Assembly (NCBI GenBank): GCA_900079685.1 | Contig: LT599018.1 | Span: 1,769,528 to 1,833,527 of the forward strand | Length of the DNA: 64,000 bases | Source: an uncultured delta proteobacterium | GTDB lineage: Bacteria > Desulfobacterota > Desulfovibrionia > Desulfovibrionales > Desulfovibrionaceae | Direction of reading: 5' to 3' | Shown: piece after piece, positions 25,205 to 33,382 of the stretch | How the letters are laid out: each line of letters begins with the position of its first letter | How positions within the stretch are numbered: position 1 is the stretch's first letter | Notes under the pieces: generated by a model | What the model was told of the DNA's origin: nothing | Seen by the model: only the letters and a program-made list of their open reading frames with translations | Databases searched by the model: none | Position numbers and translations under genes: made by a program

Positions 25205-25220
25205 AGCAAAGAGCGTGCCA
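25205..25220 (-). promoter_or_regulatory. Sigma-54 promoter of small RNA copy 2
   Basis: TGGCACGCTCTTTGCT on the minus strand; full match to the -24/-12 consensus. Confidence 0.85.
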
Positions 25221-25329
25221 ATATTGGAGCGCATGGACATTTTTTTTAACTTACTTTATTCATTAATAAAAATTCAAAAAACAGATTGTGCTTTTTTCCA
25301 TCGCCGGCTCAAAGTGTGCGTTTTTTACA

Positions 25330-25362
25330 TGTTCGATTTCGCACAACGTTCATATTCGCACA
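25330..25362 (-). promoter_or_regulatory. Paired enhancer-like palindromes for small RNA copy 2
   Basis: TGTTCGATTTCGCACA (25330-25345) and CGTTCATATTCGCACA (25347-25362), again at 17-bp pitch, centred about 152 bp upstream of the predicted start of copy 2. Confidence 0.7.
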
Positions 25363-25373
25363 ACTAACGGCCA

Positions 25374-25504
25374 TGAAACAACGACCCTCCGGAAGGGGAA
25401 TTCCGGAGGGTCGTGGGGAATGAACTTCTTGGGGGGAGAGTTCATAGCAACGTGTAGACCAATTTTGGGGGGAGGCCACGCGAGGGGGATCGCGTCACGT
25501 TGCT
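25374..25504 (-). ncRNA. Sigma-54-dependent C-loop small RNA, copy 3
   Basis: The diverged copy, closest to the regulator gene. The fold is kept by compensatory changes: the closing stem is perfect (AGCAACGTG with CACGTTGCT); the first hairpin is ACGCGA/TCGCGT where copies 1 and 2 have ATGCGA/TCGCAT; the terminal stem is changed on both arms (ACGACCCTCCGGAA with complement, 25381-25414). The loops keep their C-tracts (TCCCCC, TCCCCCCAAAATT, TCTCCCCCCAAGAA, TTCCCC). This pattern of constant loops and covarying stems supports a functional RNA. Confidence 0.75.
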
Positions 25505-25512
25505 ATGGGAAA

Positions 25513-25528
25513 AGCAAACCCTGTGCCA
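25513..25528 (-). promoter_or_regulatory. Sigma-54 promoter of small RNA copy 3
   Basis: TGGCACAGGGTTTGCT on the minus strand; matches TGGCAC and TTGCT with correct 12-bp GG-to-GC spacing. Confidence 0.82.
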
Positions 25529-25639
25529 ACCGCGCGGCGGAGAAAAAATTATCGCATAATCGTTCCGGGAGAACGGAAAAATAAAGAATCGCCGGGTACG
25601 GTCTCCGGAGCGGTGCGGCCTTGTTCGTGCGTTTTTGCA

Positions 25640-25672
25640 TGTGCGATTCCGCACACAGTGCAAAGACGCACG
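25640..25672 (-). promoter_or_regulatory. Paired enhancer-like sites for small RNA copy 3
   Basis: TGTGCGATTCCGCACA (25640-25655) and the weaker AGTGCAAAGACGCACG (25657-25672) at 17-bp pitch, centred about 154 bp upstream of the predicted start. They abut the stop codon of the regulator gene. Confidence 0.65.
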
Positions 25673-27145
25673 TTATTCCTTGCTGTTTATCCTGCGGAGC
25701 AACGCATACCGGGACACGCCGAGAAAAGAAGCCGCCTTGCTCTTGTTGCCGTCAAACCGGCTGAGCGCTTGGCGGACAATGGTGTCCGTCAGGGAGTCCA
25801 GCGAAAACGGCGCGTCCGGCAATTGGAGCCAGCCGTTGCTGCCAAAGGAAATCCAGTCAACGTCCGCGGCGGGAGCAACACCGGCGGCTGGCCGGAACTC
25901 CTCCTCCGCGGAGACAAAGTGCAGATGCTCGGGCAGGAGGTATTCGCCGTCGTGCATGAGAACGGCCCGTTCGAGGGTGTTTTCCATCTCGCGCACGTTG
26001 CCCGGCCAGGAATAGGTACGTAAAAGATGCATCGCTTCCGCGCTGATGCCGCGGAACCGTTTCTTTTTGCGTTCCGTTTCGCGGGCAAGAACCATCTCCG
26101 CCAGCGTCACAAGATCGTCGCCGCGCTCGCGCAACGGGATGATGCGCAGATGCCCCACCCGCAAGCGGTGGTACAGGTCGCGGCGGAAAAGCCCTTTTTC
26201 CACCATGCCGGAAAGATCGCGGTTGGCCGCGCAGATGACGCGCGCCGAAAAGGTGCGTTTTTTCACGCCGCCCAGGCGGTAGAAGGTGCGCTCCTCAAGA
26301 ACCCGGAGCAGCTTCGGCTGCAGGGTCAGGGGCAGTTCCGCCACTTCGTCCAGGAACACCGTGCCGGACCCCGCGGCCTCGAGTTTGCCCGGCGCGCCCC
26401 CGGCCCGGCTGCCGGTGAAGGCTCCGGGTTCATGCCCGAACAGCTCACTCTCGAACAGCTCGTGCGGGATGGCCGCGCAGTTGATGGCGATGAACGGCTC
26501 GGGGGAGACGGTCTCCCCATGGTGCACCAGTTTGGCGATCACCTCCTTGCCCGTGCCGGTCTCCCCCTCGATAAGAACGGGGACCGACGGGTTGGCGTGG
26601 ATGATGAGCGCCTCTTCCACCAGACGCCGCATGGCCGGGGAGTCCGCCACGATTTCCCCGATGCCGGTAACCTGCCGCAGCCGAACCTTGACGTCCTCCA
26701 GGCTTTTCACGACGTCCCGGGTGGCTTCGGCGACCTTTTCGTCCATCCTGGTTTTCAGTTCCAGGTTTTCGAGACGCAGGGCCTGGTGCTCGGCACAGCG
26801 GTCCACCACAACGGCCAGCTCGCGGGCGTTGATGGGCTTGTTCAGGTAATCGTAGGCCCCGCGCCGCAGCGCGTCGATGGCGGTCTGCATGTCGCCGTGG
26901 CCGGTAATGAGCACGATGTCGCTGTCTTTGGCCAGCTCGTTTTCCTTGAGCCGGGTCAGCATCGCGAGCCCGTCCATGCCGGGCATGCGGATATCCGTGA
27001 TGATGAGCGGGTAGAAGGCGTGCGTCGCGACCTCGAACGCCTCGAGGGGGTCGGAGAAGGCGCGCACGTCGTGGCCCAGATCTCCGAGCACCAAACTCAG
27101 GCTCTGCAGGCTCTGATCGTTGTCATCCACAACCATGATGCGCAT
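25673..27145 (-). CDS. NtrC-family sigma-54-dependent response regulator
   Basis: 490 residues from the ATG at 27145 (GGGAG upstream). Order: receiver domain (1-125; phospho-acceptor Asp51 in IITDIRMPG); a coiled linker; an AAA+ domain (about 165-400) with Walker A GETGTGKE, the sigma-54-contacting loop GAFTGS and Walker B GTVFLDE; and a Fis-type HTH at the C-terminus (NKSKAASFLGVSRYALLRRI). Established role: when phosphorylated it binds enhancer sites and drives open-complex formation by sigma-54 polymerase. No kinase gene is adjacent. The three sigma-54 small-RNA units directly downstream, each with paired palindromes, are the obvious candidate targets; this is inference from position and promoter class. 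Confidence 0.93.
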   Translation of the reverse strand: MRIMVVDDNDQSLQSLSLVLGDLGHDVRAFSDPLEAFEVATHAFYPLIITDIRMPGMDGLAMLTRLKENELAKDSDIVLITGHGDMQTAIDALRRGAYDYLNKPINARELAVVVDRCAEHQALRLENLELKTRMDEKVAEATRDVVKSLEDVKVRLRQVTGIGEIVADSPAMRRLVEEALIIHANPSVPVLIEGETGTGKEVIAKLVHHGETVSPEPFIAINCAAIPHELFESELFGHEPGAFTGSRAGGAPGKLEAAGSGTVFLDEVAELPLTLQPKLLRVLEERTFYRLGGVKKRTFSARVICAANRDLSGMVEKGLFRRDLYHRLRVGHLRIIPLRERGDDLVTLAEMVLARETERKKKRFRGISAEAMHLLRTYSWPGNVREMENTLERAVLMHDGEYLLPEHLHFVSAEEEFRPAAGVAPAADVDWISFGSNGWLQLPDAPFSLDSLTDTIVRQALSRFDGNKSKAASFLGVSRYALLRRINSKE

Positions 27146-27309
27146 ACCGGCTCCCGGAAACAAAAGGTGACCGCCACAGCGGTCCTTCCATACTGTATAT
27201 ACCTTCTCCGGCCGTCAGGCAAGGCGGGCGGGGGCTCCATCCGCTTGCCCGGAGCCGGGCGGAGCGCAACCGGGACACGGACAGGACCGGGGCGGCGCGG
27301 GAAGCGCGC

Positions 27310-29658
27310 TTACCCCTCCTTTTCAATTTCCAGGTAGGCCCCCATGATGACCTTGAGCCCCATGCCGGGAAAGTTCACCCGGTATTTGTCCGGCGGCAGG
27401 AACTGCACGATCTTTCCCCGGCCGAACACCTTGTGGCGGCAGTACCCGCTCTCTCCCTGCCGCAGCGGGGAAATAAGCCCGGCGGAAGCGCCCTCCCCCC
27501 GGGCCGCGTCATCCGCGATGGGGACGGGCGGAATGGAGGCCGCCCGGGCAGGCCCGGGTTTGAATTCGCGGGGCGGCGCGGGCCGTTCCCCCAGGGCGTC
27601 ATCACCTGGTGCATCATCATCCGGAACATCAAAGGGCGATCTGCGGGCCGCTCCCACCGGCGGCGTGAAGACGGGCCGCCGGGCCAGCCCGGTAAACCCT
27701 TCCAGCCACTCCTCATAGAGCGTCGAGGGAATAATCCGGATGAAGGGGCTCGGCTCTGCGGGAACGGTAACAGCCGATCCCCTGCTGTACAGGGTGGCCG
27801 GGACACACAGCCCCAGGTACTCCCTGGCTCTCGTCACGGCCACGTACATGAGGCGGCGTTCCTCTTCCAGGTCTTCGTGGCGCTGCAAGGCGTGGCGCGA
27901 GGGGAACCGCTCCTCCACCAGATCGATAATGATGACCGCCGACCACTCCAGCCCCTTGGCGGAATGGATGGTGGAAAGCGTCACGTGCTCGCGTTCCCCC
28001 TCTTCCTCAAAGGGATCGTCCAGAGAAAGATCGCTGATGAAAAGGTCCAGATCCGTGTAGGACGCCGCGATCTGGGCCAGCTGTTCCAGGCCCTGCAGCC
28101 GTTTGGGATAGTCGTCGGGGTACAGTTCCTGGAGTTTGGGCGTGTAGTGCGCGATGATCTCGCCGAACAGCGTCTCGGGCGAAAGGTGGCGCAGCCGCAA
28201 GGAATCCACGAAGGCGATGTCCGCGCCGAAATCCGGGTATTTTTTGGCGGCCTTGGCCACGGTCCCCGCGTCTGAATGGCGTAGCGCGTCGTACAGTTTG
28301 CGGCAGGTTTTGTCGCCGATGCCCTTCGTCAACGACGCCATGCGCTGAAAGGCCGTGAAATCCAGAGGGTTCACGGCGAGCCGGGCAAAACTCACGGCGT
28401 CCTTGACATGGGCCGCCTCGGTATAGCGGATGCCCCCGTACTTGGCGAACCGCACGCCCATCCGGGCCAGTTGTATTTCCAAGTGGTAGCTCTGGTACCC
28501 GGCCCGGAACAGCACCGCGATCTCCCGCGCCGGGTACAGGGCCAAGAGCTCGGCGATGCGCTGCGCCACCACGTTGGCCTGGGACAGGTCGGACCGGGGC
28601 CGGATGACCTGGGGCAGGTCGCCCCCCTTCTTTTCCGTGAAAAGATGCTTTTTGTATCCCTCGGACGCGCCTTCCAGGACGGCGTTGGCAAGATCGAGCA
28701 CCGGCTGGGTCGAGCGGTAGTTTTCCTCCAGCCGGATAAGGCGGGTGCCGGGAAACAGGTGCGGAAAATCCCGGATATTGCGGACGTCCGCCCCGCGAAA
28801 GGCGTAGATGGACTGGGCGTCGTCGCCCACCACCATAATGTTGCCCCCGCCTTGCGGCGTTTCGCCGTCCGGGGCGCCCTCCGCCGGGGAAGGGCCGAAG
28901 GCGCCCCGCGAGAACCCGGAAAGCAGGGACGCCAGCCGGGCCTGGACCAGGTTGGTGTCCTGGTATTCGTCAATCATGATGTGGCTGTGCTTTTTCCAGC
29001 ACCAGGCAAGGGCCTCGCGGCTTACGCTGAGGAGCTTTTCCAGCTCGAACAGGAGATCGTCGTAATCCAGCAGGCTCTTGTCGCGCTTGAAGGCGGTATA
29101 GGCCGCCGCGAGCCGCTGCATGTCCGGCGCGTAGGGGAAAAGGTGGGGCGCCTCGCGCATGAGCAGGGTTTCCATATCCTGCTCGCGGTTGCGGCACTTG
29201 CTGATATAGCCCAGAATCGTCTGTGTTTTCGGGAACGATTTGTCGCCCTTGCCGCCCAAGCCCAGGTCGCCCTTGCAGACTTGCAGCGCGGCAAGCATGT
29301 CCGCCGAGTCCATGACCGTGGCGGCGCGCTCGAACCCCACGGGTTTGAACGTGCGCAGCACGGAATAGGCAAAGGCGTGAAAGGTGCCGCCCTGCACCCC
29401 GGCCAGAGAGATATGGGCGGACCCGCTCCGGAAAACGAGCCGTTCCGCCCGTTCCAGCATTTCACGGGCTGCCTTGCGGGTGAAGGTCAGGAGCAGAATT
29501 TTGGAGGCCGGCACCCCGGAGGCGACCAGGTTGGCGAGCCGGTAGACGATGGTGCGCGTTTTGCCGCTGCCCGCGCCCGCGATAACCAGCACCGGCCCGT
29601 CAAGGGCGGTCGCGGCCTCAAGTTGGGCGGGGTTCAGCTCTTTGGAAAAATCGATCAT
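27310..29658 (-). CDS. UvrD/Rep-type ATP-dependent DNA helicase
   Basis: 782 residues. N-terminal LNPAQLEAATALDGPVLVIAGAGSGKT is the Q-motif plus Walker A of superfamily 1A helicases. Then come DEYQDTN (Walker B), GDDAQSIYAFRGAD (motif III), LEENYRS (motif IV), TIHSAKGLEW (motif V) and VAVTRARE (motif VI). Established role: 3'-5' unwinding in repair and replication restart. The C-terminal 130 residues end in a variable region plus a short Tudor-like segment, as in PcrA/UvrD. Genomes often carry several members, so I give no uvrD symbol. The gene is upstream of the NtrC-type regulator, separated by about 165 bp. Confidence 0.93.
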   Translation of the reverse strand: MIDFSKELNPAQLEAATALDGPVLVIAGAGSGKTRTIVYRLANLVASGVPASKILLLTFTRKAAREMLERAERLVFRSGSAHISLAGVQGGTFHAFAYSVLRTFKPVGFERAATVMDSADMLAALQVCKGDLGLGGKGDKSFPKTQTILGYISKCRNREQDMETLLMREAPHLFPYAPDMQRLAAAYTAFKRDKSLLDYDDLLFELEKLLSVSREALAWCWKKHSHIMIDEYQDTNLVQARLASLLSGFSRGAFGPSPAEGAPDGETPQGGGNIMVVGDDAQSIYAFRGADVRNIRDFPHLFPGTRLIRLEENYRSTQPVLDLANAVLEGASEGYKKHLFTEKKGGDLPQVIRPRSDLSQANVVAQRIAELLALYPAREIAVLFRAGYQSYHLEIQLARMGVRFAKYGGIRYTEAAHVKDAVSFARLAVNPLDFTAFQRMASLTKGIGDKTCRKLYDALRHSDAGTVAKAAKKYPDFGADIAFVDSLRLRHLSPETLFGEIIAHYTPKLQELYPDDYPKRLQGLEQLAQIAASYTDLDLFISDLSLDDPFEEEGEREHVTLSTIHSAKGLEWSAVIIIDLVEERFPSRHALQRHEDLEEERRLMYVAVTRAREYLGLCVPATLYSRGSAVTVPAEPSPFIRIIPSTLYEEWLEGFTGLARRPVFTPPVGAARRSPFDVPDDDAPGDDALGERPAPPREFKPGPARAASIPPVPIADDAARGEGASAGLISPLRQGESGYCRHKVFGRGKIVQFLPPDKYRVNFPGMGLKVIMGAYLEIEKEG

Positions 29659-29683
29659 GAAAAGGGAAAAACAAAAACCAGCG

Positions 29684-30010
29684 CTATAACCGGGAAAGGT
29701 CGGTTATATCCGCCGAATCGATGGCCAGTTCCTTGTTGAGCTTGACCCCGCAGCACCGCACGCCCACCCAGGCCACCTTGCCGTGAATGCCTTCAAGAAG
29801 GGCGTTCAGAGGCGCGGGAACGTTCTGCAACGTAACCGGCATGCCCGGCGCGACTTCCGACAAACCGGGCCCCGGCGACAGGGCGAGCTGCACGCCGCCC
29901 CGGCTCACGTCCACGACCATGGCGTGATGCTCCTCTTCGTAGTTCACCAGCAGGGTCAGCAAACAGGGGGCATCCAGGGGGATTCGAGGCGAATTTCTGC
30001 GGTCGTCCAT
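29684..30010 (-). CDS. PilZ-domain protein (c-di-GMP receptor type)
   Basis: 108 residues from the ATG at 30010 (GGAG 6 nt upstream); another ATG 12 nt earlier is possible. It carries both c-di-GMP signature parts of PilZ: RRNSPR (RxxxR) near the N-terminus and DVSRGG (D/NxSxxG) in the first strands. It is a stand-alone PilZ domain without a membrane anchor, so it probably works as an adaptor that changes partner binding when c-di-GMP is present. A PleD-like cyclase gene at 60602-61504 in the same window could supply c-di-GMP. It is close to the helicase gene (25 nt after its start) but on the same strand upstream, so cotranscription is likely. Confidence 0.85.
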   Translation of the reverse strand: MDDRRNSPRIPLDAPCLLTLLVNYEEEHHAMVVDVSRGGVQLALSPGPGLSEVAPGMPVTLQNVPAPLNALLEGIHGKVAWVGVRCCGVKLNKELAIDSADITDLSRL

Positions 30011-30231
30011 CCCTATCTCCATAAAAATGTATGATAATAACTCGGTTACCTTGCCGGATTTTGCAATCAACGTCAACAAACCCGCCCCTCCCCGCCGCGC
30101 GGAAGGCAAGGACGGCTTTTCCGCCGGCACCCGCAAAAAGCCCTTTCAGGAATATCACGAATGGAGTATGAGTTTCCCGGTCCGCGCCACTGTTTTTTCC
30201 GGCGCGTAAATCGTTGTCCCGGATACAGCCT

Positions 30232-32235
30232 ATGAATGAACACACACACCCTGCTGCCACCCTCTCCGTTTCTCCGGAAATAACGCCGGAAACGCCCGCG
30301 GAAGAAGCCGAACGCCGGGCCATGGCCCTGGTCGAGGAAAAGGACAGCGAGTTGCGCGTGCGCAATTTCGGCCCGCGCTGGACGCTCATAATCAGTGCCG
30401 TCGCGGTCATATGGGCTATTTTCCAACTCTATGCGACGACGTTCTCCGTGTTTGACGCCGTGCGCCTCCGGGTCTGGCACATCCTGTTCCTTCTGCTGCT
30501 TTCCTTTCTGATGTATCCCGCCTGGCGGAAGGAAAAACGCGCCCGCACGGCCCCGACCGTTTTTGACGCGCTCTGCATCGGCACGGGATTTTTCGCCTTC
30601 GGCTACATGCTTTTGTACTACGACACCATCACCATGCGCGGGGGCTTTTTCCTGCCCCTGGACTATCTGGTGGCGTCAGCCGGGGTCATCATCGTTTTCA
30701 TTATGGCGTTCCGCGTGGTGGGGAGCCTGGCCTGGCTGGCCTTAGGCTTTCTCGGCTACTGCTTCCTCGGCCAGTATATTCCCGGCGCCTTCGGGCATGC
30801 GGGCTTTTCCTGGAACCGCGTGATGGAGCACATGTTCTGGGGCACCCAGGGCCTTCTGGGCGTGGGTGTCGGCGTTTCCGCAACCTATATCTTCCTGTTC
30901 GTGCTCTTCGGCTCTTTTTTGAAATACAGCGGCTTTTCCTCCTTCATCAACGACATTTCCCTGACGCTGGTCGGCAGAACCTCCGGCGGCCCGGCGAAAG
31001 TCGCGGTCATCGCCAGCGCCCTCATGGGTATGATAAACGGGAGCGCGCTGGCCAACGTGGCCACCACCGGGGCCATCACCATTCCGCTCATGAAACGCAC
31101 CGGCTACAAGGCCGAATTTGCCGGAGCCGTTGAGGCCGTGGCCTCCACCGGCGGGCAGTTCGCCCCGCCCATCATGGGCGCGGTCGGCTTCATCATGGCG
31201 GAATTTCTCGGGGTTCCGTACACCACGGTCATGCTGGCGGCCGCCATCCCGGCCTTTTTGTACTATCTCGCGCTCATCATGGCCGTGCATTTTGAAGCGA
31301 AAAAACTCGGCCTGAAGGGACTCTCCAAAGAAAACATCCCGGACGCCATGCTGGTCATCCGCGAGCGCGGGCATCTCATCATCCCGCTCGTCGTGCTGAT
31401 GGCGGTGCTGTTCCTCGGCTACACGCCGCTGTACGCCGCCAGCATTTCCATTGCCAGCACGGTCGTTGCGTCCTGGCTTTCCCCCAGGACCCGGATGAGC
31501 CTTTCCTCCATCATCAAAGCGTTGGACGAGGGCGCGCGCGGGGCTGTCGGCGTGGGCGCGGCCTGCGTCATCATCGGGGTCATCATCGGCACTGTTTCCC
31601 TCACAAGCCTGGGGCTGACCTTCGGCTACGAGGTCTTGAAGTTCGTCAAGGAAGGCCAGCTCTACCTCGGCGGGGTCTTCGTCATGCTCATGAGCGTGGT
31701 GCTGGGCATGGGCGTCCCGGGCGTGGCCGCCTACGTCATCGTCGCGGCCGTGGCCGTGCCGGTTCTGATAAACGTCGGGGCGTCTCCCCTGGCGGCGCAC
31801 ATGTTTTGTCTTTTTTACGCCTGTTTGTCGAACATCACCCCGCCCGTGGCCATGTCTTCCTATGTCGCGGCCGGGATAGCGCGGTCCAACCAGACAAAGA
31901 CCTCCCTCATCGCGGTACGGCTCGGGCTGGCCGGGTTTATCCTGCCCTTTTTCTTTCTGGACAATCCCCTGCTGTTGTACGATTCTACGCATGGCGCCCT
32001 GCGCACAGTCTGGGCCATCATCTCCGCGTCCATCGGCATGGGGGCTCTGGCCGCCGCGCTTGAGGGCTGGCTCTGGGGGCGATGCAACCCGGTGATGCGC
32101 CTCTTCCTTTTCATCACCGCCGGCCTTGCCGTCCATCCGGGCCTGTTGTCCGACGCCGTGGGGCTGGCCCTTTTCGTTCTTGTGTTTTTCTGGAGCCGCG
32201 CGGTCAACCGCGACCGCCCGGCGGAAGATTCGTAA
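30232..32235 (+). CDS. TRAP transporter fused 4TM/12TM permease, TAXI type
   Basis: 667 residues from the ATG at 30232. After a hydrophilic N-terminus (about 50 residues) there are many membrane segments. The small (DctQ-like) and large (DctM-like) subunits are joined, as is usual for TAXI systems. Typical large-subunit motifs are present: GMINGSALANVATTGAITIPLMKRTGY, AVASTGGQFAPPIMGA, GMGVPGVAAYVIVA and NITPPVAMSSYVAAGIA. It imports an organic acid using a sodium or proton gradient with the binding protein encoded 30 nt downstream. The substrate cannot be read from sequence; known TAXI systems handle dicarboxylates and glutamate/2-oxoglutarate-like acids. Confidence 0.93.
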   Translation: MNEHTHPAATLSVSPEITPETPAEEAERRAMALVEEKDSELRVRNFGPRWTLIISAVAVIWAIFQLYATTFSVFDAVRLRVWHILFLLLLSFLMYPAWRKEKRARTAPTVFDALCIGTGFFAFGYMLLYYDTITMRGGFFLPLDYLVASAGVIIVFIMAFRVVGSLAWLALGFLGYCFLGQYIPGAFGHAGFSWNRVMEHMFWGTQGLLGVGVGVSATYIFLFVLFGSFLKYSGFSSFINDISLTLVGRTSGGPAKVAVIASALMGMINGSALANVATTGAITIPLMKRTGYKAEFAGAVEAVASTGGQFAPPIMGAVGFIMAEFLGVPYTTVMLAAAIPAFLYYLALIMAVHFEAKKLGLKGLSKENIPDAMLVIRERGHLIIPLVVLMAVLFLGYTPLYAASISIASTVVASWLSPRTRMSLSSIIKALDEGARGAVGVGAACVIIGVIIGTVSLTSLGLTFGYEVLKFVKEGQLYLGGVFVMLMSVVLGMGVPGVAAYVIVAAVAVPVLINVGASPLAAHMFCLFYACLSNITPPVAMSSYVAAGIARSNQTKTSLIAVRLGLAGFILPFFFLDNPLLLYDSTHGALRTVWAIISASIGMGALAAALEGWLWGRCNPVMRLFLFITAGLAVHPGLLSDAVGLALFVLVFFWSRAVNRDRPAEDS

Positions 32236-32265
32236 CGCACTTTGCACTATCCAGGAGAGAACTGT

Positions 32266-33228
32266 ATGAAACGCCGGATTCTTTCACTCGCCCTTGCGCT
32301 TCTCATGGCGGCGGCAGCGCCCGCGGCCCTGGCGGCGAACAAAATCAACCTCAGTTTCCCGACGGCGGCCACCACCGGCGCGCTCTACCCCCTCGGCGCC
32401 GGGATCGCCAACCTCTGGAACACCAAACTGGACACCGTCAACGCCCGCGTGCAGGCTTCCAACGGCGGCATCCAAAACCTGAACCTGCTCAAGTCCAAGG
32501 ACGCCCAGGTTTCCTTCGCGGTTTCGAGCATTACGTACGAAGCCCTGCACGGCCTGCGCGGCTTCAAGGACCGCGAGTACAAGGACGTGCGCGTCCTGGC
32601 GGGCCTGTATTACAACCCCAACCAGGTCGTTGCCCGCGGCGAGGCGGATGTGAACGCCCTCGCGGACTTCAAGGGCAAGCGTTTCGCTCCCGGCGCCGCA
32701 GGCGGCACCACGGAAGTGGAATCCCGGGTGCACTTCACCGCCGCCGGATTGAAGTACCCGGACGACATCAAGGCCCAGTTCGTGGGCTTCACCGAATCCA
32801 TCGACCTCATGCGCAACAAGCAGCTTGACGGCGCCTGGATCATGGCCGGCATGCCCACGGCGGCCGTTACGGAAATGTGCTCCACCGCCGGCGGGAAGCT
32901 TGTGCCCATCAACGACGAGATCATCAAGAAGCTCCAGGCCGAGTATCCCTGGTACTCCAAATTCACCATCCCGGCCGGAACGTACGACAACCAGAAGGAA
33001 GACGTGCAGACGACCGCCGTCAAGATGCTGCTCCTCACGGACGCCTCCATGCCCGACGACCTGGTTTACTCCCTGGCGAAGTCCTTCTGGGAAAACCTGC
33101 CGGAGCTGACCAAGGCCCACGCCGTCATGAAGACCGTGACCCCGGACATGGCGGTCAAGGACCTGGCGGGTATTCCTCTGCATCCCGGCGCGGAAAAGTA
33201 TTATAAAGAAGCGGGCCTTTTGAAGTAA
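32266..33228 (+). CDS. TAXI-family TRAP solute-binding protein
   Basis: 320 residues with a classic signal peptide (MKRRILSLALALLMAAAAPAALAA). The mature start NKINLSFPTAATTGALYPLGAGIANLWN is the TAXI signature: the T-A-x-T-G-x-x-Y/Y-P-L-G stretch. Later segments (FAPGAAGGTTEVESRV, DGAWIMAGMPTAAV) fit the family. It is periplasmic and delivers substrate to the fused permease encoded directly upstream. CAGGAGAG precedes the ATG, and a GC hairpin follows the stop, so the two genes form a complete transporter operon. Confidence 0.93.
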   Translation: MKRRILSLALALLMAAAAPAALAANKINLSFPTAATTGALYPLGAGIANLWNTKLDTVNARVQASNGGIQNLNLLKSKDAQVSFAVSSITYEALHGLRGFKDREYKDVRVLAGLYYNPNQVVARGEADVNALADFKGKRFAPGAAGGTTEVESRVHFTAAGLKYPDDIKAQFVGFTESIDLMRNKQLDGAWIMAGMPTAAVTEMCSTAGGKLVPINDEIIKKLQAEYPWYSKFTIPAGTYDNQKEDVQTTAVKMLLLTDASMPDDLVYSLAKSFWENLPELTKAHAVMKTVTPDMAVKDLAGIPLHPGAEKYYKEAGLLK

Positions 33229-33252
33229 CGCCCGGACCGTTGTGAAAATGAC

Positions 33253-33281
33253 GCGGCCCGCCGGTTTTTACGGCGGGCCGC
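33253..33281 (+). terminator. Terminator of the TAXI transporter operon
   Basis: Stem GCGGCCCGCCG / CGGCGGGCCGC (11 bp) with a T-rich 7-nt loop, 24 nt after the stop. Confidence 0.8.
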
Positions 33282-33382
33282 TTTGCGTTCCATGCGGCCC
33301 AACGGTTTGCCGTATCTGGCAAAAATAGCAAAAAACAGGTACAAGAATAAAAATTTTCCGCACGCCGCAATGGGAGCTCCTC

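Noticed and set aside
24750-25504. Plus-strand CsrA-sponge RNA with GGGGA loops
   Set aside because: The plus strand would show GGGGA in every loop, as CsrA-binding RNAs do. All three good promoters and the enhancer sites, however, point to minus-strand transcription, where the loops are C-rich.
24745-25535. CRISPR array
   Set aside because: There are only three units of about 310-317 bp; the repeats are structured and promoter-bearing, and no short direct repeats with unique spacers occur.
30130-30231. Small upstream gene before the TRAP permease
   Set aside because: Short frames are open but have no ribosome-binding site or composition unlike chance.
30742-32247. Long open frame antisense to the TRAP permease
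   Set aside because: The product is rich in H, G, D and R with no motif. It is the expected mirror of a GC-rich membrane protein gene.
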